Of a stretch of DNA of 64,000 nt, positions 56,418-64,000 are shown piece by piece (position 1 is the first letter of the stretch; each line of letters begins with the position of its first letter). Both the position numbers and the translations under genes were made by a program. The notes beneath the pieces are model-generated. The model searched no databases. It was given only the letters and a program-made list of their open reading frames with translations, and had not been told where the DNA came from. The stretch covers positions 3,285,024 to 3,349,023 of the forward strand of contig NC_084850.1 in assembly GCF_033115175.1 (NCBI RefSeq). Direction: 5' to 3'. Source of the stretch: Lepus europaeus (lineage: Eukaryota; Chordata; Mammalia; Lagomorpha; Leporidae).

Positions 56418-56632
56418 GAGGCCAGCGTTATGGCACAGTGGGTCAAACTGTGGCCTGAGATGCCAGCGTCCCATGTGAGTGCTGGTTCAAGTGCCAGCTG
56501 CTCCAACTTCCAGTCCAGCTCCCTGCTATTGCACCTGGGAAAGCAGCAGAAGATGGCCCAAGTGCTTGGGCCCCTGCACCCACGTGGGAGATCTGGATGG
56601 AGGTCCTGGCTCCTGGCTTCAGCCTGGCCCAT
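56418..56632 (+). mobile_element. CSINE, 3'-truncated
   Basis: Starts 'gaggccagcgttatggcac' and stops at 'cagcctggccc' with no CT run or tail. Confidence 0.88.
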
Positions 56633-56633
56633 G

Positions 56634-56790
56634 TGAAGCTGGAGCACAGAGAGATTTGAAGATGCTGGTCTTAAAGACTGGAATGATGTAGCCAGACTTC
56701 TGGCCAATAGAAGCATTAAACATTAGATTTCTCTTGTTTCAGGCCTCTTAGTTCTTGGGGCTTTGTTCTGGCAGCCCCAGGACACCAACA
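56634..56790 (+). mobile_element. LTR relic, MLT1-like 3' part
   Basis: 'agagatttgaagatgctggtc' and 'ccagacttctggcc' are typical of MaLR LTR 3' halves. Confidence 0.45.
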
Positions 56791-56801
56791 TGAGGTTCTT
56801 T

Positions 56802-57135
56802 TTTTAAAGATTTATTTATTTGAAAGGCAGAGTTACAGAGATGTGGGGGAGGGGGGGGAGAAAGAAAGAGAGATCTTCCATCTGCTGGTTCACTCCCCAA
56901 ATGGCCACAATGGCCAGAGCTGTGCCGATCTGAAGCCGGGAGCCAGGAGTTTCTTCCGGGTCTCCCATATGGGTGCGGGGGCCCAAGCACTTTGGCCATC
57001 TTCCACTGCTTTCCCAGGCCACAGCAGAGAGCTGGATCGAAAGTAGAGCAGCTGGGACACGAAATGGCACCCATATGGGATGCCGGCACTGGTGGCATCC
57101 TGGTGGCAATACCTGCTATGCCACAGGGCCAGCCT
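56802..57135 (-). mobile_element. CSINE, full length
   Basis: G-rich interruption in the GA run at 56842-56855. Ends 'gccacagggccagcct'. Confidence 0.93.
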
Positions 57136-58904
57136 CAAACATGGGGTTCTTGAGAGTTTATTTAGTCCAGTGGTTCCCATGTGTTTATATTAGCAAAATA
57201 ATTATTTTTCAAATAAAATTGCCCTCTACTTTAATCTGTTGTCTCTGCAGGACAGGGTTTAGGAAACACTCATCTACTTCCAGCCACCTCATTGCATAGA
57301 TGAGTAGTTGAGGTTCTGGGGTGCTGAGCAATTGACAGAAGGCCTCTCTCAGTAGGTAGCAAAGAACACCACCCCCTACCTGCTGTCTCATCTTCCTTCG
57401 CCTGGTTTGACTAAATCCCCGTCTCCCAACAAATGACTGCGAATACATTGGCATCTCTAGACAAATTTTGTTTTTAGCACCAGTTCCTGTTTTGAACAAG
57501 GACTGCCAACTGTGTCAAATGTGGTGAGGCTTGCATGAAATATTTGCTCACAAAGAGCGCCAGACCTTGAGCAGGCTGTTAAAGCATCTTAAGAGATGAA
57601 AAACCACTGCTTGCTTCCTCACCTGTGTTTGGAAATTGTGTCTCCTGGGTATGACTGTGATGGTGGGAGCGAGCAGGTGGAGAGGCATGAGTAGCAAAAT
57701 TAAGTAGCTGTTGGTGTACCTGGAAGGCTGGGTCCCTAAGTGCATCCTGCAGAGCCAAGACAGGAGCACCGCTAAATGACACAATCAGATTTTTCTCATG
57801 TTGGTAGGTTTTAAAATATTGAAGGTCAGTTCTGCTAAAAGGCCTTTGTGGAGGATAAAGAAAAGGTTACAATAAAATATTACTCCCCCTTTCCCTCTGG
57901 CCTTGGTGCTAACAGACAAAACATTCCGACTCGACTCGAGTTCTCACTCCTCCCCAAGGCATAGTCAAAATAGGATGGCATTTTCAAAGGGAGCTTCATG
58001 AGGAATGGAGGAACCCAATGGGAAAGTAAACAAACAAGATCAAAGCGCTCTCCTGGGGGCGGGGGGCCTGGAGTGGTTGACCGGTTACCAACTGACTTGG
58101 AAGTGACCACGATCTGTGCGGCTATTTCCAGGGCCACTGACCTCCTTCTGTTCTGCCTCACTGCTACTTGACCAAGTGGCACTGGCAGAAGCATCGCCTC
58201 CACAAAGAGGGAGGCGAGGCTGTGTTGTGAGGCTGAGCGATGAGGGAAGCCTGAACCAAGAGCAGTGGTGAGCCAGCAACGTCAGCTGCCCATTCAAGGC
58301 TGCTGGGAGGGAACACCACGCACGGCAGATGGAAAACAACTGTCAGGCGACAGCAAATGGCACTAGTGTGGCTGCCTTTGTTCCTTGGGGTTGCTAATGA
58401 GGGGGTCCTCCCTCCAACTCCCTCCACTCTGGAGGCCACATGGTCCTTCCTTTCCATTTGGGAAGGGAGGGATGAAGCTCACTGGCCGCCCCCCTCACTG
58501 TGGCTGCAACCAAATGGACAGTGAGACTTAGTGCCAAACACACCAAGGCACGCTCAGAGTGAGCCAGCCTTCCCCAAAAGGTCCCTCATGGACCTCTTCT
58601 TTTTTGGCCTTCAAGGAATGCCTCTTCTCAATCCATGGCATCACACATCCTTGTTCTGCCAGCTCCCTCTCAGCTGAGGGCTCAGGCAAAGTGGGTAGAG
58701 TGAGGTGCGTGTGCACATGTGTATCTGTGTCTGTATTCTCCCTGGTCAGTGTGCTCGGCTTCTCAAGGCTGCTTTGGCGCTCAGCCCCGATGCATGTAAC
58801 TCTCCACGCTGCTGTGTTGGTCTCTTGTAACCCCTCAGTTACCTGTCCTTTGCCCTAGTGGTGCATGCTGGTATGTCTCCATTCCTCCATTAGCACAAGC
58901 AGTG
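57136..58904. other. Unique-looking sequence; no gene seen
   Basis: No CSINE or L1 in 1.8 kb. No open frame with recognisable domains and no supportable exon pair. MIR-like traces lie near 57220-57340. Confidence 0.45.
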
Positions 58905-59108
58905 TGCCATGAACCTCCTTGAGTGGGTTCCTGTAACTGGCTGCAAAAGGGCCCCCAGGGGACCAGCTCTTCATCCTTGGACCTGCAAATGTGACCTTAG
59001 AAAAGCAGTCTTTGCAGGTGTGACTGAATTAAGAGTTTTGAGCTATGGGGAGATTATCCTGCACTATCCAGGTGGGTCCCAAGGCAGTCACATGCTGTAT
59101 TGAGTTCC
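58905..59108 (+). mobile_element. LTR relic, MLT1-like 5' part
   Basis: 'gacctgcaaatgtgacctta', 'agcagtctttgcaggtgtga' and 'gagattatcctgcactatcc' match a common MaLR-type LTR. Confidence 0.55.
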
Positions 59109-59124
59109 CATGCATGCTATTCCT

Positions 59125-59453
59125 TTTTTTTTAAAGATGTTATTTATTTATTTGAGAGGTAGAGTTACAGACAGTGAGAGGGAGAGACAGAGAGAAAGGT
59201 CTTCCTTCCGTTGGTTCACTCCCCAAATGGCCACAAAGGCCAGAGCTGAGCCGATCCGAAGCCAGGAGCCAGGAGCTTCTTCCTGGTCCCCCATGCAGGT
59301 GCAGGGGCCCAAGGACTTGGGCCATATTCTGCTTTCCCAGGCCACAGCAGAGAGCTGGACTGGTAGAGGAACCGCAGGGACTAGAACCGGCACCCATTTG
59401 GGATGCCAGCGCCGCAAGCAGAGGATTAACCTACTGTGCCACGGCGCCAGCCC
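59125..59453 (-). mobile_element. CSINE with TSD
   Basis: 'catgcatgctattcc' (about 59110-59124) and 'catgcctgctattcc' (59454-59468) flank it, differing at one base. Confidence 0.94.
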
Positions 59454-59468
59454 CCATGCCTGCTATTC

Positions 59469-59689
59469 CAAAGGGCCTCAAATATGGTGCCTTAAAACCC
59501 CAGAAACCTATTCTCATCCTGTTCTAGAGGCTGGAAATCTGAAAGCCAGTATCAGCAGGCTGCTTTCCTTCTGGGGGTTTGAAGGGAGCCTCCTTTCTTG
59601 TCTCTTCCATCTTCTGAGGGGCCTGGGTGTTCCTTGGTTCGTGGCAACCTCACTCCAATCTTTGCCTCTGTCTTCAAAAAAAAAATCTT
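59469..59689 (-). mobile_element. LTR relic, split by CSINEs
   Basis: 'agaggctggaaatctgaaag' and 'ctggg-tgttccttggttcg' fit a reversed MaLR-type LTR that may continue at 61263-61440. Confidence 0.5.
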
Positions 59690-60028
59690 GGGGCTGGCAC
59701 TGTGACACAGCAGATTAAGCTGCCACATGCAGTACTGGCATTCCATATGGGTGCTGGTTCAATTCCCAATTCCAATCCAGCTCCCTGCTAATGTGCGTGG
59801 GAAAACTGCGGAAGATGGCCCAAGTGATTGGGCCCCTGCACCCATATGGGAGACCTGGATGAAACTTCTGCCTCCTGGCTTTGGTCTGGCCCAGCTATGG
59901 CCATTGTGGCCATTTGGGGGAATGAACCAGCAGACGGAAGATATTTATCTCTCTCTCTCTCCCTCTCCCTCTCCCTCTCCCTGTAACTCTGCTTTTCAGA
60001 TAAGATAAATAAATCTTTTAAAAAAAAG
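59690..60028 (+). mobile_element. CSINE, full length
   Basis: Starts 'ggggctggcactgtgacac' and the CT run is of CCCTCT type. Confidence 0.92.
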
Positions 60029-60035
60029 ATTGCTT

Positions 60036-60300
60036 GGGCCAGCACTGTGGCATAGCGAGTAAAGCCACTGCCTGCGGCACTGGCATGGCATCCCTTACGG
60101 GCACAGGTTCAAGTCCCAGCTACTCCACTACCAATCCAGCTCCCTGCTAATGTGCCTCGGAAAAGAAGGGGAAGATGATCCAAGTGCTTGGGCCCCTACA
60201 CCTATGGAGGAAACCCAGAAGAAGTTCCTGGCACCTGGTTTCAGTCTGGCCCAGCTCCAACTTTTGTGTCCATCTGGGGAGTGAACAAGTGGATGGAAGA

Positions 60301-60340
<40 letters not shown>

Positions 60341-60453
60341 CCTCTGTGTGTGTGTGTGTGTGTGTCTGTCTCTATATATACACATACACATATACATATA
60401 TGTGTGTATATATAACTCTGACTTTCAAATAAACAGATGTTTTTTTAAAAAAT
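60036..60453 (+). mobile_element. CSINE with compound CT/TG/TA run
   Basis: The CT run passes into (TG)n at 60344-60366 and (TA/CA)n at 60374-60413, making this the longest copy in the window. Confidence 0.92.
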
Positions 60454-60686
60454 CTTGCTTTATTTAAAAGACAGAGGAGACAGAGGCAGACATATGGAAC
60501 ATTCTAATCTGCCGTTCACTCCCCAAATGCCTACAAGAGCTTAGGCTGAGCCTGGCCAAAGCTGGAAGCCAAGCACTCCATCAGGGTCTTCCATGTAGGT
60601 GTCAGGGACCCAACTACTTGACCCAACACATGCTGTCTCCCAGGGTGGGCAGTAGTGGGAATCTGGAATGAAAAGTAGAGCTGAGG
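60454..60686 (-). mobile_element. Old CSINE, tail and body; split
   Basis: Degenerate reverse copy ending at 'aaagtagagctgag'. Its head appears at 61165-61262. Confidence 0.75.
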
Positions 60687-60992
60687 GGCCAGTGCTGTGG
60701 CACAGTAGGCTAAGTTTCCACCTGCAGTGCCAGCATCCCATATAGGCGCTGGTTCTAGTCCCAGCTGTTCCTCTTCCAATCCAGCTGGCTGCTATGGCCT
60801 GGGAAAGCAGTAGAAGATGGCCCAAGTCCTTGGACCCCTGCACCTGGTCTCCTGGCTCCTGGCTTCAGATCAGCCCAGCTCCGGCCATTGCAGCCATCTG
60901 GGGAGTGAACCAGTAGATGGAAGACTTTCTCTGCCCCTCCTTCTCTCTGTCTGTAACTCTCTCAAATAAATAAATAAAATCTTTTAAAAAAT
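60687..60992 (+). mobile_element. CSINE nested in older CSINE
   Basis: Starts 'ggggccagtgctgtggcac' and the CT run is almost absent. Confidence 0.92.
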
Positions 60993-61055
60993 CTAAAGAT
61001 CTAATGTGCATCATGAAAGCTATAGTTAATAGTGGTGTATTGTAATCAGGATTTA

Positions 61056-61160
61056 GAAGGAGAAGGGGGAGAAGGAGGAGGAGGAGGAGAAGGAGGAGGA
61101 AAAGAGAAGGAGGAGGAGGAGGAGAAGGAGGAGAAGGAGGAGGAGAAGGAGGAGGAGAAG
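61056..61160. repeat. (GGA/GAA)n purine tract
   Basis: About 105 bp of pure purine in GGAGAAGGA units, preceded by a 45-bp L1 3' UTR scrap. Confidence 0.9.
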
Positions 61161-61164
61161 TCAT

Positions 61165-61262
61165 AGTAGTGGTGGTGGAGCTGAGACTCAAATCCCAGTA
61201 CTCTGACATGGGATGGGGGCATCCCAAGCAGCAACTTAACCACTGCGCCAAACGCCCAAGCC
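61165..61262 (-). mobile_element. Old CSINE, head (continuation)
   Basis: 'gtggagctgagactcaaatcc' to 'actgcgccaaacgccc' completes the copy begun at 60454. Confidence 0.7.
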
Positions 61263-61440
61263 CCAGCACCTCTGTCGTCACACGGTCTTCTTTGTGTCTC
61301 TGCATGACCTTTCTTCCTCTTACAAGGACACCAGTCGTTGGATTAAGGATTGCTCCTCCAGCTGATCTCACCTTAGCCACTTCTACAAAGACTCAATTGC
61401 TAAATGCAGTTACTTTCTGAGGTTCTTGGTGAACATGCGT
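61263..61440 (-). mobile_element. LTR relic (continuation)
   Basis: 'tcttacaaggacaccagtcg' and 'ctgatctcaccttagccac' fit a reversed MLT1-type LTR. Confidence 0.5.
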
Positions 61441-61499
61441 TTAGTGGAACAGTATCCAATCCAGCACATGTGTTTTCTTATGAAAAGGAGACAGAGGTC

Positions 61500-61797
61500 A
61501 ATTTGACACACATAGAAGAGAAGGCATAGTGAAGACGGAGCAGAGAAAGATTTGAAGATGTTTGTCTTGAAGCTCAGAAGGCAAAGAAGGCCAGCAGCCA
61601 CCAGAAGCTGCAAAACACAGCAGTGGATTCTGCCCCTGGAGCCTGCAGAGAGGCAAGGCCTGCCGGCACCTTGATTTCAGCCCTGTGATACTGACTGCAG
61701 ACTTCTGGCCTCCAAAACTGTGAGACAATATATTTCTGTTGCTCAAAGCCACCAAGTTTGTGAGCATTTGTTTCAGCAGCCACAGGAAGACAATAGT
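61500..61797 (+). mobile_element. MaLR-type LTR, 3' half
   Basis: 'caccttgatttcagccctgtg', 'gacttctggcctccaaaact' and 'caccaagtttgtgagcattt' are typical LTR 3' text. Confidence 0.65.
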
Positions 61798-62345
61798 CCC
61801 TTGGTGGCCTTGCGGGTCAAGTTCTTGGGTTTTTACCCAGGAGTGAGCCTACTGGCTTGGTGTGGACGTGGACATTCAATGTGGCCAAATGCTGCCAGGC
61901 GGCCTTTGAAAGTGGCTGCACCCATCGAGCTGGACTCCCGCCAGCAGCACACAATGGTTCTCCCTGCTTCTCCTTGCCAGCTCTTGGCGTCCTGCAGCTG
62001 ATTTTTGCCACTCTGACACGTGCATATCTTATCTCATCATTTTCATTTGCATTTCTCTGATTCCTAATGAGTCTGGAATCTGAGCATCTCTTCACATACT
62101 GGCTTGCTAGCCTTTTGGGTTTCTCCTTCTGGGAATTGCCCATTCACATGCTTTGCTCATTTTTCTGTCGAATCTTTTTGTTGTTGCTTTGCAGAATTGT
62201 CTTGTATATTTTATCCATTAATCCCTTGTCAGTTTTAAACAGTGAATATCTTCTGCCCATCTGTCATCTGTTTGTTAACTCTATCCATGCTGTACTTCCT
62301 GGAAAGAAATCCTTAACTGTGCTGTGATCAAATCTGTCTAATTCA
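61798..62345 (-). mobile_element. L1 ORF2/3' relic
   Basis: 'tttacccaggagtgagcctac', 'tcatttgcatttctctgatt' and 'atcccttgtcagttttaaac' are reverse L1M. Confidence 0.65.
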
Positions 62346-64000
62346 AGACTGCCAGCAGAAGGGTGGCAGGGTCAGGGGCTGTTGTGCAAACACAGCGGGT
62401 GCCACTGAGAATGTGTGTGTGCATGTGTGTGCTGTGCTTGTGTGCAATGCAGGCTATGCGTGAGCGTGTGCCCGTGGCTGAATGTCAGCCCCAGGCACCC
62501 GGGCCGGCCCACACCTTGAGATTAGGCGTGTGCCAAGCCAGATTCTTGGGTGCCACTCCGGCGTTTCCAAGTCTGTGAGTGTAAGATAGGGAGGGGCTCC
62601 CGCTGATGCTGGTGCTGCTGGCCCAGGGAGCACTCAGGAGCACAGGGAAGGCTGTCCCATGCATGATGTGATGCTCAGAGAGGAGAGAAGCTACTGATAC
62701 TTGTTAGCTGGCCAAGCAGTGTCGGGAAGTCGGCAGAAACTAGGAAAATGGCTCTTAATCACCGAAGGCCACTGTTGAAAGGAACCCCAGGGACCACGAA
62801 GGCCGAAATGTTTGACAGAGGAAGCAAATGAGGCCCAAGGTCATGCAGTTAATGGCGGCCCAGTCCGGATTGCTGGATCAGAGTTCTTTTCACCCTCCAG
62901 CCCCTGCTCCTAAGAGGATTGCTTTGCAATGGCTGAGGGGCCTCCCTGACAGTCGCCAGGTATCTTTTCCTACCAGTGTCACCATGATCACAGCTTGTCC
63001 AGAGAGAGGGCAAGTCATATCCAAGGTACCCATGGGACTCAGCTGCCCCACCGGCTCCCAATCCGTCCTTCTCTGGAGCAGTGCTCGTGCCACTGAAGGC
63101 CTAGGAAGGAGGTGGAAGCTGATACCAAACTCTCCCCGCCACCAGCCCGGCCTTGGGGACAGGCTGCCTCCTCCCACCCCACCCCCTGGGGCAGGAGGGC
63201 AGCCGGGCAAGGAGAATTGTTCCCAGCCTCCTCCTTTCCCTGCGTATTCTCTTGGGCCGGGGACAAGAAGCCTTGTGCATGGCAGGGCTCAGCTGAGGAA
63301 GAATGGGTGGGAGGGAGGGGACAGAGAGGGCAGTGAGAGGAAAGGGTGGAGTGGAGGTGGGGAGAGGGAGAGCAGAGTTACGAAAGGAAATAGAGCAGGA
63401 GGGGGAAAGAGGTGGAAGGGGAGAGGGGAGGGAAATTAGGGAGGAGGGGCAAGGAGAGGGAGGAGAGGATGATGGAAGGGAGAGAAAGGGAACAGCCGTG
63501 GGACAGCATGTGCAAGAGGCAGCCATCGCCTCAGGACCAGGAGGCAGGCCTAGCGTGGTGGGGTCTTGTGCGGGCAGAGGAGATGGGACAGGCTCTTGGA
63601 AAGAAGCCCTAGAGTCCTGGGGCATGGTGCTGCTGACCCACCCCCACTTCAATTCTCCCTCTTCACTTGCAGTTCTGCAAGGCCAGCCTTCCTAGGCCCC
63701 AGTCAACCTCAGCAAGGCTGGGGAGATGGGCAGGGTGTGCAGCGACCCCAGGGCCCCGGGGCTGTGCTCACCACACCAAGCCAACCTTCCAGAACTCAGT
63801 GGCCTGAGGGGCCCCAGCCTGGAGTGACACAGAGGCCGTGCCAGCTGAGCGCAGGACTTGGCGCTTGGTCACTGCTTCGGGACTTTAACCTTGGTGTGGA
63901 TCTAACCCTTGCAACCAATTGTGGGGAGCTGGCCAAGGAGAAGGGGCAGGAGGACATGGCCCGGAGTGACCTGTAAGCCACTTGGCTGGCCAACCTCTGG
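62346..64000. other. GC-moderate sequence without a supportable gene
   Basis: MIR-like patch at 62755-62915, and a purine-rich tract of about 200 bp at 63296-63495. Frames such as 62828-63439 are open but low-complexity, without a recognised domain. The window ends here. Confidence 0.4.

Noticed and set aside
63101..63652. 183-codon Pro/Ser-rich frame
   Set aside because: It is the antisense of a purine-rich tract and has no domain or conserved start.
1..64000. CRISPR arrays, operons or bacterial mobile systems
   Set aside because: The sequence is vertebrate. Repeats are interspersed retroelements and simple tandem repeats, without regular spacers.

Overview
The window is mammalian and almost certainly lagomorph, most likely rabbit (Oryctolagus cuniculus). 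The main clue is about fifty copies of the rabbit C-repeat SINE (CSINE). Each copy has a tRNA-like head with a pol III B-box-like motif, a body containing 'gcctgggaaagcag', a CT-rich run and an (AAATAAAT)n tail. The 3' UTR of the lagomorph L1 family also occurs twice (about 1381-2340 and 48232-48420). Human HMGB3 lies in Xq28, so the segment is probably from the rabbit X chromosome; that placement is inference.

The only protein-coding gene I can support is HMGB3, on the minus strand. A non-coding first exon (donor at 43803/43802) lies in a CpG island of about 2 kb (42.48-44.45 kb). Four coding exons follow (41700-41551, 41324-41185, 40823-40649, 40189-40052). They encode an intact 200-residue protein with two HMG boxes and a 20-residue Glu/Asp tail. 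A 3' UTR of about 0.9 kb ends near an AATAAA at 39185-39180. All splice sites are GT/AG with matching phases. From 37.46 to 46.07 kb there is no CSINE and no recognisable L1, in sharp contrast to both flanks.

Layout: 0-0.6 kb, CSINE tail and an RPL18A processed pseudogene (minus strand). 1.2-8.9 kb, L1, CSINE and MaLR-type LTRs. 8.9-12.3 kb, a degenerate hexameric (AGAYAC-like) tandem array of about 2.2 kb, split by a nested stack of three CSINEs. 12.7-37.5 kb, a dense mosaic of CSINEs, L1 fragments and LTRs, including a 642-bp solo LTR nested in an L1. 37.5-46 kb, HMGB3 and its flanks. 46-64 kb, more CSINEs, L2/MIR relics and MaLR LTRs, an interrupted (CTG)n tract near 54.75 kb, purine-rich runs, and largely unique sequence at 57.1-58.9 and 62.3-64 kb.

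I found no sign of a novel multi-gene system. The long open frames in the hexamer array, the CpG island and the SINEs are explained by base composition or repeats. The least explained object is the hexamer array. Repeat family names come from recognising consensus features by eye, and repeat ends are approximate unless a target-site duplication (TSD) is given.
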